Origin: Hyaloscypha bicolor E
Lineage: Eukaryota; Ascomycota; Leotiomycetes; Helotiales; Hyaloscyphaceae
Reading direction: 5' to 3'
Assembly: GCF_002865645.1 (NCBI RefSeq)
Contig: NW_020194619.1
Coordinates: 1,524,442 to 1,588,441 of the forward strand
DNA: 64,000 bases
A program made the translations under genes and the position numbers. The notes under the pieces are model-generated. The model was given only the letters and a program-made list of their open reading frames with translations. It was not told where the DNA came from and searched no databases. Positions within the stretch are counted from its first letter, which is position 1; every line of letters begins with the position of its first letter. This document shows positions 1-12,524 of the stretch, in pieces.

Positions 1-349
1 TCGGAAGGGTGAGGAAGTTGAAGAGCCATTCCCCAGATTTCAAGGCTGGTCGCATGCTGCAGGAAGATGCTACCAAGGATCTAAGCGAGCCAATCCAGAA
101 GGCGCGTACCTCCAAGGCCGAAGCAGCTTCAACCATTCCAAACGATCTTGCGCTCACGATATTCACTCTCCAGACAGAACCTCGTGTAAAGTTTCCTGTA
201 CCAACATTCATACCTCCGACCCACCTTGTCCTCGACATCGCGCCGCGCATGGGGCTGCAAATTCGGCACTCACAACCTGATCCGTGGACACGACACCAAT
301 TGTTCAACAGCAAACCAACCACAGCTATTGCACCCCTCCTCAACCCACG
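1..349. other. Upstream region of the NOT3 gene
   Basis: No supported gene. An open frame overlaps the start of NOT3 in another phase and is not convincing. This stretch probably holds the 5' UTR and promoter of the downstream gene. Confidence 0.4.
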
Positions 350-2437
350 ATGGCGCAACGAAAGCTCCAGCAGGAAGTCGATAAGTGCTTCAAGAAGGTT
401 ACCGAAGGCGTTGCAGAGTTTGAGTCTATCTACGAGAAGATCGAGCAATCCACAAATGCTGCTCAAAAGGAGAAGCAAGAAGACAATCTCAAGCGTGAGA
501 TCAAGAAGCTGCAAAGGCTTCGGGACCAGATCAAGACATGGGCGGCTAGCAACGACATCAAAGACAAGGGGCCGCTGCTGGAGTATCGGAAATTGATCGA
601 GACAGTACGCAGATCTATCACAGCGTTCGTGTTGTTTGCTAACGGGCTCTAGCAAATGGAGAAATTTAAAGCTGTAGAGAAGGCCATGAAGACGAAAGCA
701 TATTCGAAAGAAGGTTTATCAGCAGCTGCCAAGCTGGACCCCAAAGAACGGGCGAAGATGGAGGCGTGCGAATTCCTCAGCAACATGGTGGACGAGCTGG
801 AACGACAAATAGAGCAGCTCGAGGCGGAGGCGGAGGGAATACAAGCCACGATGAAGAAGGGGAAGAACCAGACATCGAAGGCAGATCGAATGGCGGAGAT
901 TGAACGAATCACAGAGCGACATAAATGGCATCAGGGGAAACTGGAGCTAATCAAACGGTCGTTAGAAAATGGCGGGGTGGAAACCGAACAGGTCAACGAT
1001 CTCGAGGAAACCATTCGATATTATGTCTCCGATGGCATGAATGATGACTTTATGGAGGACGATGAGATGTACGACGATCTCAACCTCCAGGAAGAGGAGG
1101 ACAACTACGGCATGAATAATGACAATGACCGGGTGTCCTCCCAAGACACACAATCAGTGCAGGAAGAGACACCTGAGGTCGAAACACGATCAAGTAGTAT
1201 ACCTGGGAAGTCGAAAGCGCCGGTAGAGCCTCCTGTGGCTGCTGCGCGAAGACCCTCGACACAGATGAAGAGTCCTCTGCCGACGCTGGCCACATTACAC
1301 ACTCCGTCGCCGACGCTTTCCAATGGAACCATCAGCCATATGAAGCCGGCGGCGGTACCTACCAGGCCTCCAGGGGAGACTTTGAAGTACGCTTCAGCGG
1401 CTGCCGCAGCTGCGGCGAGTGATAAGAGTAATATGGGAATTGCTCCGTTACCTCCTCCACCTGAAGCTCTACCTGCACCTAGTTCCTCTGTTACCCATCC
1501 CCCGTTACCACCGCATGTGGCCCGGGAACCTAGCGTTAATTCGTCCCCTACTGCAGTAAATGCCCAACCTGCAGGTGTGAATCAAACGCCTGTGAACCGG
1601 TCTAGTATTCCAACGGCTGCCTCTGTGTCTGAAGCCACTTCAAGTGCACAAACCAAATCCCCAGCGTTGAGCCAGTCAAGCGCGGTCCCTAGCGCTAGCA
1701 GTACCTCGCAACCGCCTGTACCAGAACGCTCAGAAAGCACCAGGCCGGGTCCATCGAGAGTATCGTCAGGAAAAGCCCCAGCTGTGCCGGAAACTGTGGA
1801 AAGTTCAAAGGCTGCCCCTCCTAAGCCCAACGGCATCACAAATGGTGTCAAGAATATTGTTCCGGAGGAAGACGAGTCCATCTATCATCTTCCGTCCGGA
1901 CTGCAAGATTTACTCCAATCATTCGAGGCAACCCAACGGCGAGTCACCAGTGCTCCATCACAATCATCTCAGAGAATGCTGGCATCTTCTTTGAATAGTT
2001 GTCCGGATACGATTGACGTAGGAACGCCGAGGAACTACAAGCCAAAGAACCCAATTCGGACTCCTGCGTACTATCCTCAAGAGGTTGATCCCGTGTTCGA
2101 TGATCCTCGGCTGTACACCCGGATTGATCCAGATACTTTATTCTATGTCTTCTACTACAAGCAGGAAACATATCAACAATATCTTGCTGCCAAAGCGTTG
2201 AAGGATCAAAGCTGGAGATTCCACAAGCAATATCAAACATGGTTTCAACGTCACGAGGAGCCCAAGACCATCACGGAGGAGTTTGAGCAAGGCACCTACC
2301 GCTTCTTTGACTACGAGAGTACATGGTATGTTGGACATCTGGCTCATAATGTTGCCCCGACTGACTAATCCGACAGGATGAACCGTCGGAAGGCCGACTT
2401 TAAGTTCGCGTACAAGTTCCTGGAAGACGATGTATGA
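350..2437 (+). CDS. NOT3: CCR4-NOT complex subunit 3 (NOT3/NOT5 family)
   Basis: Scaffold subunit of the CCR4-NOT deadenylase and transcription-regulation complex, acting in nucleus and cytoplasm. I read three exons: 350-604, 653-2325 and 2377-2437, giving 662 residues. The N-terminal Not3 coiled-coil domain begins [17 protein letters not shown] and continues after intron 1 with [20 protein letters not shown]. The middle (about residues 230-470) is low-complexity Pro/Ser/Ala. The C-terminal NOT-box reads [20 protein letters not shown] and ends, after the last intron, with [18 protein letters not shown]. Both introns are phase-consistent with GT/AG borders (gtacgc...tag, gtatgt...cag). Start chosen because it gives the conserved family N-terminus. 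Family membership is clear. Fungal NOT3 and NOT5 are paralogous names, so the exact symbol is less certain. Confidence 0.93.
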
Positions 2438-4786
2438 TTTATTGACGGGCGGCAAGGAATTCGAGTTGGAAGGTCGGTTGGCGCATAGCATCGCTTTGAC
2501 CGAGGCCTGGCTGGGAAAATTGACGTTCACCGTCTTAATTAGCAAACAAGTCTGCTCATCTGATCGAGATGGTGTTTGTGTAACCGCTTTGTTTTCCCTC
2601 AGCATACCCGTCTCCTGGCTCGCGCATCTGTGGGCCTTCACAAGAAAGCACTGCCTGGGAGATACCAGATCTTACGTGAAACTTGCTGATATATGATAAT
2701 TGCGTTGTTCTCGGTCACCTCATTCGGAAAGGTACCTACCGACTTTTCAGGCTGACGCCGCAGCTTCGGACCCCACGCCCATCGATTGGTGATCGATCTT
2801 GGAGGCGAAAACGAGCACAGAAAGCCAGCAAATGATTTGAAGCCTTATAGATATGATGGATCTGAATTAGGCGAGAGGAGGTCTCTTGGATGCGACCCCA
2901 GATTGATGCAGAAACAGCTCAGATTCCCTGCGTTGCTGCCCGATGAGTGCACTCCAGTTCGCAAACGATGTTGGGGGGAGGCGGAAAGGGCAAAGTATAA
3001 GAGTGATTGCTTATCCCAACAACGATATGCTTTCTGCAGGAGATCTTGTCCTTGTATGTTCCGGATGCCTCGATCAACACCGCCTTTTGAGCCCCTTATC
3101 ACTGATTTGAGTGAGGTTCAGATGTGATCGCCGCCCAAGCAGTATTTTGGCTCGCCCCACTTTGAGGCGGCGATTGGTCAATCGCGACCACCTCCCTTCT
3201 CGCCTTCTCAAACCAAAATAAAACAAACTTCTCTTTCGATTATTATCTTCGGAAGAGGATCTTTTATCCTCTGCCTCGCCCATCAATTCCACTGAAAGCT
3301 AACACTGCGTAGGGAAGTTATCTGGCTGCTGGTCTTCATTGCGAAGTATCACATCAGTCCCACGCCACCCAAAGCTTCTCCAGTCCACCAGCTTCACAGC
3401 CTCCTTGGACCTTCACATGATAAGAGGCCTCAATTGTCCACACGGTCCAGGCCGCTGGGCAGCAAGCAGCAGGGCGTCAACGATCCCACGGGATGTCTCA
3501 GGGATCTTTCCACGCTCGCCAGACCGCCTTACGATCCGGAGTGCCAGACCTTCAAGCGGCGTCGAGGCAAAAGGGAGGCGGGCGAAGCTGCGAACAACCC
3601 CGCCCCGCCCAAGGCTGGCTGCCTAACACCTCACACCTTCGAGAATGGCACCCCCCAACATCTCCCAATTCTCCAATCAACAGAATGGATGCTGATACAG
3701 CTCACCTCGCATATTCATTCTGCACTCGTCCTGGAATGGTGATTACACCAACAGGGCGACGATATAGAGCCGCGCATGTCCCGAATCTCGCTGAACCTGC
3801 TTGTCTTCCTTCAACATCCAGGTGCTGGAGCGGTAGCTCGTCGCCCGATCCTACCAGTTAGTTATCGGAGCAATCTATGCTTCAGAGGCAGTGTGCCCGA
3901 TGTGTCGTGGCACGAACAAATATCTGCAGCATCGCCTCACCGGTTGTCGTGGACTCGTCCCAGAGGGTGCAAAGCCAACAATATGGCGGGAAATCAGCCT
4001 CCAAATCTGCCTAACAGTTGGCGAGACCGGAAAGAGGATCCTGAACCCGTTCGCCTCAGCAAGGCTGTAGGCGTAATGCCCACCCGTCAATGGTTCATGC
4101 TTATTTCTATTGCTTTGAGGTCGCACAACGACGAGGCTCTGAGGCATTTTCATGGGAGCATTCGTCGGATCTAGCCATATTGCAACAACCCTCCCAAGCT
4201 TACAAAAGTCGGCGACGAGTTATAGCGTTTCTTAGCCGTGGGCTCTCAGTCCATCTCGGTGAACGGATCTGGGCAAGCTTGATGGTCTGCATACAAGGCG
4301 GTCTAAAGTCTCGCTCCCGAGCCGTGGTTGTCACAACCCTGCCTCAATACCAAAGCAGGCGCCTTCAGGGCTTCCAAATCACTGGACATCATCTCTTCAC
4401 GTTTCCCCCTCCCCAGATGCATATGAATCAAACCCATCACACCGGCGCCATGTGTTTAGATTCTGGTAAAGTGGCCCCTGATCCATGCGAGCCGGATATG
4501 TCACACATGACTGCCCTGGAAGATCTCGGCATGGGTGAAGAAGGCGAAGGTCTATAGAAGTGCTCCCTCAAAGCACATGTGGTAAGATCAGCAACAAGTG
4601 TGTATCTAGATCTTTGCCTTCAGTTCTTAGTATATCAGCCCGCCTTTCTCTTATTGCTTCCTTGAACCTCCTCCCAGATAGTAAGTAAAATTTTCCACCA
4701 GTCTTCTTGTCAGAGTTTGACATGTCACAGCCCCATTTTGTAAGAGCTGTACTCTCCTTAGGGCGGGTCAAACAGCACCTCCAAAA
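2438..4786. other. Intergenic region without a supported gene
   Basis: About 2.3 kb between NOT3 and the zinc-finger gene. Several open frames of 90-155 codons exist in both strands (for example 3493-3861 and 4090-4557), but none shows a recognisable domain, consistent splice sites or a plausible composition. It may hold long 5' UTR or upstream exons of the downstream gene. I cannot support any of them. Confidence 0.4.
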
Positions 4787-5926
4787 ATGGGAGAACAGAA
4801 CCTTTTCTACTTCTCTGTGGAAAGCGATGTCAAATACTCCCCCAACGATGCCGTGGTAGTCACACCAAGATATCATAGTGGAGGTTTTGAGTTGGACCGT
4901 CTATCTAACACCAGCAGCGACAGCGACAGCCGGTTTTCTTACTCTTCCGGAGGCCTATCGCCCCTATCTCATGTTAACAATATGTCCAACTCGCCGTTTT
5001 ATGGCAACAATTCTCTGCCTTCACAGCAATACGATCCATCATTGGGCTACCCCTACTTCCCACAGCCCGAGACCAGACACACGCCATCTAGCCTAGGCTG
5101 GCCTCCGGGCACAGACTTTGTGAAGCTATACAAATTCTTCGTCCCCAAGGGCAAATTACCATACTTTCAGCTGCAGGAGAGGTACACACCAACTAGTCAG
5201 ACTCCGCAGAGGGTACATTTGGATGAATCAACGTACGTCCGTCCTTCCCGTTAATAACATATTATGCTTTGCTCACATTTCTCCAGACCAGGGTCGTACA
5301 AAAAGAATCAATTTCCTTGCCAATATCCGGGACCATGCAATGGAAAGGTCAGTGTCTTCGGTCGCCCAGCAGACCTTGAACGCCACTACAAGAATGTCCA
5401 CGCCGACGTCAAGGATTCATTCCCTTGCGACTACCGCAAGTGTCCTCGATCCCAAGGAGAAAACTCTTTTACGCGAAAGGATCACTACAGAGACCATCTT
5501 CGAGACTACCATAAGGAAGATATCGGCTGTTGCAGAGGCGAGAAATCATCAGGAGGGAAAGATAAACTGAAGTGGCAGAAAGCACAGAGATTATGGCTTG
5601 CCGAGCGCAACATTGAATACAAGTACTGGCGCTGTGCCAGGTGCCTCGTCAAGAACTATGTTGAACGACAAGGATGGGAATGTGCATCATGCAAAAGTCC
5701 CTGCGAAGAAGATCGCGTCAGAGCTCGCCAGAAACTTGGTCCTGGGATGCAAACCCCAGAGGATCACAGCGAAGTTACCATGGTGGATGGCGCTCAATAT
5801 GCGGCTCCCTATTGCTCCACTTGCCATGGTAACTCGTATGTTGATTATGGATATGGGCCCTCTGCATGCCCCGACTGCCAACCTACTGTGGTACCGTACT
5901 ATGAGAATATTGTCTATCCGCAGTAA
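4787..5926 (+). CDS. C2H2 zinc-finger protein with C-terminal zinc-ribbon-like Cys pairs
   Basis: Function unknown. Two exons, 4787-5232 and 5287-5926 (intron gtacgt...ccag), encode 361 residues. The first about 150 residues are Ser/Pro/Tyr-rich and look disordered. After the intron come two C2H2-like fingers (one around FPCQYPGPCNGK with HYKNVH, a second FPCDYRKCP with HYRDHLRDYH). These are followed by two CxxC...CxxC pairs: CARC/CASC and CSTCHG/CPDC, which resemble zinc ribbons. Such proteins are usually DNA- or RNA-binding or protein-interaction factors in fungi. The start is the first in-frame ATG of the open frame. The call is secure as a zinc-binding protein, but no specific role can be assigned. 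Confidence 0.8.
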
Positions 5927-7177
5927 CTGAAAGCAACCACGCGTGATAGCCGATGGCTATGGCTACATTAGATTATGGGATCGCAATATGATATTAATAG
6001 GGAGCGGCTAGATTGTTTTCGGAGTAGGAGTAGGGAGGCGGAACGAAATGGATGGCGTTTTCAGAGGCTGGGTACAACGGGTCAAGGCTATCATCTATGT
6101 GTTTCCTTTCCTTCAACAACTCGAGGTTCAAATATACATTCGAGTTTCTCTTTGGTGGGTAGGTGGGATACAAGGCATATTCGGCGAACATTGAAGGAAG
6201 GAAAGGCCGATAACATCTCTTACCCTCTCTCATTATCTCTCTTCCTTTCTCAACTGTTTTATTGCTGGGTTGGGTATTTTATATTTATGTTTCTTACATG
6301 ATATGAACGGTCTATTTGTGGATGGAGTCTCGGTCCTGGGGGAGTAGGAGGTGGCATACAATATCTGATCGGGCATTTCTCAGCGTTGACTTCGACGACG
6401 GGTAACGGTACTTCGTCGGGTCGGTGGGCTTGTTATGACTATGAGTACTCACGAATCTCTTTGTGGTATATTCGCGGGTTGGATAGTAAAGTAGTTTTTT
6501 TTGGTTTAATTACGGTCTTTACCCTCATTTGTGTTGGCATTGATGAGTGATCTGAGGTGACTTTGCCGAAGGGGAAAAGGATGAACTCGGTAAGAGGACG
6601 TTGAATAGTTGCGAGTCCTTGGACTCAGCAGCAATTGTGGCCCTCATATCTGTCTGTATAGGCTCCCATCTTAGATCTTCATCTTCTTGTCTTCAATGTA
6701 CAACCCCTATTGGTGTACCCGAGGGCGTCGACACGTGACATGATCTTCATCTCTGTGCAATAACGGATATTGACGGCCGAGCAGATGTGGGGAGGTGTCT
6801 CCGTTTTCGGATAGCTGTTGGAGCTTGAGCTCGAAAAATGACAAATTGAATTTTTCCAAGAGAACTAAAGTCGGAATGTTTTCTCGCTTCGAAATAAAAG
6901 CTAACAAATACCTTTTCGCTGCGCGATTTCGAGGCTCTTTCAAAGTTGCGCAGTTCACTCCCGGCTAAAGTAACATCCCTCTCCCGTGAAACTCGAGTCG
7001 GTATCCCCGTGGGACACCCCACATTCAACTACGAACGTCCAACCATTTACAACCTCGGGACGACGCACGCCAATCTCTCTAGCTAAGGTGTTATCTCTCT
7101 ACACTAAGAACGGAAGAGAACGAAGAAGAAACTACACCGTCTTTCGCAGCGTCGGCAGACGCTCCTCCTTCCTCGCC
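5927..7177. other. Intergenic region, promoter of NADP-isocitrate dehydrogenase
   Basis: No supported gene. Pyrimidine-rich and AT-rich stretches at 6220-6300, with the open frame 6986-7648 only extending the dehydrogenase exon upstream of its ATG. It presumably contains the 3' UTR of the zinc-finger gene and the 5' UTR and promoter of the dehydrogenase. Confidence 0.4.
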
Positions 7178-8666
7178 ATGAACGTCTCACGGAGCAACCT
7201 CGCGCGCACGCTCTCCAGACTCTCCTCCTCCTCGCCCTTCCTCCGCAACCCGGCATTCAGCGGCATATTGTCACCGCAGTTCCAGCGCAGCATGGCGACC
7301 TTCAAGAAGATCAAGGTCAAGAACCCAGTGGTGGAGCTGGACGGCGACGAGATGACGCGCATTATCTGGAAGGACATCAAGGACAAGTTCATCCACCCGT
7401 ACCTGGACATCGACCTCAAGTACTACGACCTGGGGCTCGAGTATCGGGACGAGACGAACGACCAGGTTACGATTGATAGCGCAGAGGCGATTCAGAAGTA
7501 CAGTGTTGGGGTTAAGTGTGCTACTATTACGCCGGACGAGGCGAGGGTTAAGGAGTTTAATTTGAAGCAGAGTACGCCTTCCCTCTTTATTGTCTTTCTA
7601 TCCATTCTTGCTTGTGGCCATTGGCGGAATTTGCTAATACTGTGGTGATTGACAGTGTGGCTGTCCCCCAACGGTACAATTCGAAACGCATTAGGAGGAA
7701 CCGTCTTCAGAGAACCCATTGTCATCCCCCGCATCCCACGCCTGGTCCCGGGCTGGAAGAAACCCATCATCATCGGCCGTCACGCCTTTGGGGACCAATA
7801 CCGCGCGAAGGACCTCGTGGTTCCAGGCAATGGCACGCTGAAGATGGTCTTTACACCCACAGGAGGCAAGCCGGAAGAAATCGAGGTTTTTGAGTTCAAG
7901 ACTGGCGGCGGGGTAGCGCAGACACAATACAACACCGACGAGTCGATCGAGGGCTTTGCTCACGCAAGTTTTAAACTGGCCCTGGCGAAGAGTCTGCCGT
8001 TGTACATGAGCACGAAGAACACGATTCTCAAGAAGTACGATGGACGGTTTAAGGATATCTTCCAGGCGATCTATGATAAGAAGTACAAGAAGGCGTTTGA
8101 GGAGAAGAAGATTTGGTATGAGCATAGACTTATAGATGATATGGTTGCGCAGATGATGAAGAGTTCCGGAGGGTACATTATGGCTTTGAAGAGTATGTCC
8201 CTTAACCCCTCTTTTACCCCTCCAAAAGCTGACGGAAACAGATTATGACGGCGACGTTCAGTCCGACGTTGTAGCCCAAGGCTTCGGCTCCCTCGGCCTC
8301 ATGACATCCGTCCTCATCACGCCCGACGGCAAGACCTTCGAATCGGAAGCCGCACACGGGACTGTCACACGCCATTACCGCGAGCATCAAAAAGGCAACG
8401 AGACATCCACAAACCCGATCGCTTCGATCTTCGCCTGGACCCGAGGATTGGTCCAACGAGGGATTCTGGATGAGACGCCAGAGGTCGTGGCGTTTGCGGA
8501 GAGCCTAGAGAAGGCATGTATCGATACAGTCGATATTGACGGCATTATGACGAAGGATCTGGCGCTGGCGTGTGGGAAGACGGGGAGAGAGGATTATGTC
8601 ACGACGACGGAGTATATGAATGCGGTTGAGAGACGGATGAAGAGCCTTTTGAAGCAGAAGCTGTAG
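7178..8666 (+). CDS. NADP-dependent isocitrate dehydrogenase
   Basis: Converts isocitrate and NADP+ to 2-oxoglutarate, CO2 and NADPH. Three exons: 7178-7571, 7656-8192, 8242-8666, giving 451 residues. The family core starts [20 protein letters not shown] and contains [18 protein letters not shown], the [20 protein letters not shown] segment and [14 protein letters not shown]. The first about 38 residues are rich in Ser, Arg and Leu and acidic-free, as in a mitochondrial presequence. A second in-frame ATG at 7292 (MATFKKIK) would give the cytosolic-length protein. The C-terminus is QKL, which is only loosely like a peroxisomal PTS1. The two introns interrupt at K-Q/M-W and K/N-Y, both frame-consistent. 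Identification is very secure; compartment is inference. Confidence 0.96.
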
Positions 8667-9002
8667 ATGGGGATCCCAGGCCCTACATAGAGATTTGCCT
8701 TGGTTAGCTGGCTAAGAGAGACATCAAGGAAAGAGGGAATTGGTGATGTCCTTGATTTGGATAGAATGGCTTGCATTGCTTGCTCGTTCGATAGAGCTGC
8801 TGCATTGTACATAGAACTGCATTGCACACAAGACCATTGAGACTTTTTGCATTCCAAACTGGGTCGATTACCAGATCTGATGTGGCTAATTCGTTTTTAT
8901 GCTCGTTCCACTATTTTACAGATCTTCCTCCCAAAACTCACTTGCCAGAGCCAAATGGTCTCCATAATCAAACGCCGCCCATCCCATCCATTAATATCAC
9001 AC
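8667..9002. other. Short convergent intergenic region
   Basis: Lies between the 3' ends of isocitrate dehydrogenase (+) and the Iec3 gene (-). No gene seen; expected to hold both 3' UTRs. Confidence 0.4.
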
Positions 9003-10276
9003 TCAAATCGGCCCAAACGAATGAGGATCTGCAGCAGGAGAACTCAACTTCGCTCTACCCTTTCCCTTCCTTCCACTCGTAGCAGGCGTCGTCTCATCAC
9101 TCTTCTTCTTCCGCGGCTTCTTCGCCTTGCCTTCCCCGGTCGCCCGTCCACCCTTAGGATGATACCCACCATCATCCTCTTCCCTCTTCCTCTTGCCCTT
9201 CGCGTGCACCGGGCCACCTAACGCTGCATCATACCCAATTCCATCCTCCTCCACAAACTCCAATGCATCAGGCTTGCTTGGAGCTGGCATGCTGGCTCGT
9301 TTTCCTGCTCCGCGCAAGGCGCCTGGCTTGCCATGCGACTTTTCGCTGCTTTCACCGTCTTGCAGGAAGATCTGAGGCACGTTTCGACGCAACCAGTTGT
9401 ATGGGCTGTGGAAATTGCCGAATGTGAGGTCGTGCTGGGGCGTATTTTGGAATTGTGGGGGAAGAGGGGCCACGAGGCCGAGGGAGGCGTCGACATCGTC
9501 GATGTAGTCGTCGAGTTGGTCGGGTGTGAGGTATGCTAGTGGTGCTGTTTGTCCTTCGTCTGGCTCGAGAGAGGTCATCAGCTCTGAAGGGAGGCTTGGG
9601 TGGTTGAGAGATAGGTGTGGGGTGGTTGTCATCAAGGTAGCGAGAGATTTGAGGGGTTTGGAAGCGTCGTTCGAGGAAGCTTTTTCAGATATCATTGTGC
9701 GGATTTCGTTGTAGAGGGCTTGGCCTTCGGGGGTTTGTAGTTCGGCTGCATTATAGAGGTCATCGTTGCTCAACAGAGGGGGGATTGGGGAAAGGGCGGG
9801 GATGTCGGCCGTCAGGTCGATGCGCTTGTCGACTGGAATCTGCGCAGATTCATTCACATCGAAGAGTAGGTCGAGGAGTTGACTGGAGCGCAAAGAAGTC
9901 AGATTGTCCTGCTTGTGGGGGAAGGATCTTGCTCACTCGTTCTGCTGCTTCAGTCTTTTGGCAGTCTCCATAGCTTTTTTTTCTTGGTTGAAGTAATCAT
10001 TGCTTTTACCCATCGAGTCATCGAACTTGATTCTCATCTTCCGATACTTCTTCCTGAAGGGAGGCAGGTTAGCAGAGCTCAAGGATGCCGTTCTTGGTTT
10101 GGTTTGCGCTAATGACAATGGGTCACGGACGTTGAGAACTGAAGCTCAACCCCGAATGCGACGTACTTGAATGACTTGTAGGTAGCCTTTGGCTCGTCGA
10201 GCTTTCCCTGTGCCATGTCCTCGTCCTGTTCCATTGCCGTGTCGAATACAGGGCCTTCGTCACTGGTCGATGCCAT
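9003..10276 (-). CDS. IEC3: INO80 chromatin-remodelling complex subunit Iec3
   Basis: Fungal-specific subunit of the INO80 nucleosome-remodelling complex. Three exons on the minus strand: 10167-10276, 9937-10053 and 9003-9882, giving 368 residues. The Iec3 signature spans the first introns: YKSFKKKYRKMRIKFDDSM, then KSNDYFNQEKKAMETAKRLK and, after intron 2, QLLDLLFDVNES. The C-terminal half is low-complexity with basic clusters (KGKRKREED, KKPRKKKSD) typical of nuclear localisation signals. The start MASTSDEGPVFDTAMEQDED is the first ATG that joins in frame. Assignment rests on the N-terminal coiled-coil motif, which I recognise from the family. Confidence 0.85.
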
Positions 10277-11069
10277 GATGGTGGTGGTGTGTTATCGGAA
10301 GAACGATAACATTTGTGTGGTGGTTGATATCATGCACAGCTCATGTCAAGAACCTGTGAATACTCGAAGCGGTGTCATTGGCGGGTTATTGAACAGGCTT
10401 TCAAAGTCATCACCATGAACATCAAGCATTTGGAAGTCGCGAACGCTAGTATAAAGCGGCGGTTCCCTCTTTATAGAGCAGCGTCCGTCTAAAGACAGAG
10501 CGATACCCAGAAACGTTAGATCCGGAGTTTCAAGAGCTCGTGGCCGACCACATATGTAGAATTATTTTTGTAAATAAATCTCGATCTTGAAAGATTCTAT
10601 CTACTGATCAACTACGCCACGTCCATCTTGGACTATCATGAGAACTATTGCGCTTCATTTCAAGTAGCAATTGGCACCGTCCTGTACAAGAGAGACTCGT
10701 CGTCCTCCTCGAATAACTCGTACCCCACCTGCTTTCCCCTCAAGGCGGGGCTTCTCCATCTCCCATCAACATACCCTCATACGAGAACCTGCTCCCCAAC
10801 AGCCTCGTTCAGATACCAAGGGAAATAGACCAGATATTCTCTGCTTCTGCCAAAGCGACTCAACCTCAAGGTCCAAGGGCTCCGTTGAGAGAGATCGAGA
10901 ACTGCGACCTTCTCCAACTGAAAAGTCTACCTTCGCCGTCGCCTGCCCTACCCTCCTTCCACCTTCGACTACCACCGCGTCAACATACGTGGTAGATAAT
11001 TAAGCAACACAGCTCCGCCCAATATCACCGTCAATCTTCACTTCGAATCCGCGTATACCTCCTCCAGCC
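10277..11069. promoter_or_regulatory. Divergent intergenic region, Iec3 / Nop13-like
   Basis: About 790 bp between two divergently transcribed nuclear-protein genes, so it must contain both promoters. Open frames such as 10671-11003 have no domain and a non-coding composition. C/T-rich tracts precede the downstream ATG. Confidence 0.45.
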
Positions 11070-12524
11070 ATGGCTACCCCAATCGTCGTCGCAGTCGCCG
11101 GGACAAGCGAAACCCTCAAGTCCAAAGCTCCGAAGTTGGCTTCGAAGTCAAAAAAAGACAAGCCAAGCAAGAATAGGAAGGGAGAAGAACATGATGAAGT
11201 CCCAGAGAAATCCGCTAAGCTTGCACATGCATCAACACCTGGCGACGAAGCATTGTCAGCCCCGAAAGGGAAAAAAGATAAGCCCAGTAAGAAAAGAAAG
11301 GCAGAATCACTTGATGAAGCTCCGCAAAAGTCCACCAAGTTTGCAGATGCATCCTCCCCTGACGAAGGCTTCTCGGTAGCTGCTCCAGAATCTGCATCCC
11401 AGGCCGTTGAAGAAACTTCCAAGCAACCCCCATCTAAGAAGCGCAAAGCCTCAGTTGAGGAAATTGAAGTCGATATCACCGCTCCAGAGCCACCCTCCAA
11501 GAAGGCTCTTCGTCGTCTCAAGAAGGGAAAGCCTCTTCCTCCTTCCAAGTCTGGAGCTGAGTCTACCCCTGAGCCAGAAAAGAAGCAAGCGAAGAAGAGT
11601 GAGGTTGAGAAGAGGTCTGAACACGGTATCTGGATCGGCAACTTGCCATGGCACCTTTCCAAGGAAGATTTGCGAAAGTTCTTTGTTGAGTATTCAGACA
11701 TCACCGAAGAAATGATCACCCGAGTCCATATGCCAACGCCCAACGATGGCAAGCCAGCCAACAAGGTCGAAGAGAAGAAGAAGTTCGTAAAGGTTGTGAA
11801 CAACCAAGGATATGCCTACGTTGACTTCAACTGCTCGGAAGCCGTCGGCTATGCTATCGAATTGTCTGAACAGCTACTAGGAGGACGACGAGTTCTGATC
11901 AAGAACAATAAGTCATTTGAGGGGAGACCTCAGAAGACCAAGGAGGAGAGTAGAAATGATGGCAAACCACCGAGCAAGAGAGTCTTCCTTGGCAATCTGA
12001 GCTTTGACACCACGGAGGACAATCTCAAGGAGCATTTTGAGAAGTGTGGAGCCATTGCCAATGTGAAGGTCGCACAGTTTGAGGATTCCGGCAAGTGTAA
12101 AGGGTATGCTTGGATCACGTTCGAGGAATTGGAGGGTGCAGAGAATGCTGTTCGAGGTTTCGTGTGCATCGAGGAGGAGCTTTCGGATGCATCTGAGTCG
12201 GAGTCGGAGGACGAAGCATCTGGTTCAGAAGGTGTCCGCAAAACAAGGCCCAAGAAGACCAAGACGAGAAAGTGGTGGGTCAACAAAATCAAGGGCCGAC
12301 CGTTGCGTATGGAGTTTGCAGAAGATGCTCAAGTCCGTTACAAGAAACGATACGGCAAGGACGGTACCAAGAGCAGACCTACAGAAGCCCTTGAAGGAGC
12401 AACGGAGGGCGTCAGGGAGAAGATCAGTGAAACTCCTAAGAAGGTCGAGTATATGCTGCCGCATGGTAGTGCTCGATTGACGGGCGGTATCGTTGAGAGT
12501 ACTGGCAAAAAGGTTACATTTTAA
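11070..12524 (+). CDS. NOP13: Nucleolar RNA-binding protein, Nop13-like (two RRMs)
   Basis: Predicted nucleolar pre-ribosomal RNA-binding protein. Single exon, 484 residues. The N-terminal 180 residues are Lys/Ser/Glu-rich with repeated KKxKPSKKRK-like basic patches. RRM1 starts near residue 185 with HGIWIGNLPWHLSKEDLRKF. RRM2 starts near residue 305 with RVFLGNLSFDTTEDNLKEHF and contains the RNP1-like KGYAWITF. The acidic insertion SDASESESEDEASGSEG sits inside RRM2, a feature of this family, before the final GRPLRMEFAED strand. Gene starts at the first Met and matches the usual start of fungal homologues. Nop12/Nop13 are related, but the RRM spacing favours Nop13. Confidence 0.87.
   Translation: MATPIVVAVAGTSETLKSKAPKLASKSKKDKPSKNRKGEEHDEVPEKSAKLAHASTPGDEALSAPKGKKDKPSKKRKAESLDEAPQKSTKFADASSPDEGFSVAAPESASQAVEETSKQPPSKKRKASVEEIEVDITAPEPPSKKALRRLKKGKPLPPSKSGAESTPEPEKKQAKKSEVEKRSEHGIWIGNLPWHLSKEDLRKFFVEYSDITEEMITRVHMPTPNDGKPANKVEEKKKFVKVVNNQGYAYVDFNCSEAVGYAIELSEQLLGGRRVLIKNNKSFEGRPQKTKEESRNDGKPPSKRVFLGNLSFDTTEDNLKEHFEKCGAIANVKVAQFEDSGKCKGYAWITFEELEGAENAVRGFVCIEEELSDASESESEDEASGSEGVRKTRPKKTKTRKWWVNKIKGRPLRMEFAEDAQVRYKKRYGKDGTKSRPTEALEGATEGVREKISETPKKVEYMLPHGSARLTGGIVESTGKKVTF

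Noticed and set aside
3339..4557. Several overlapping plus-strand open frames between NOT3 and the zinc-finger gene
   Set aside because: No domain, no consistent splice sites and composition unlike the neighbouring genes; probably untranslated or chance frames.
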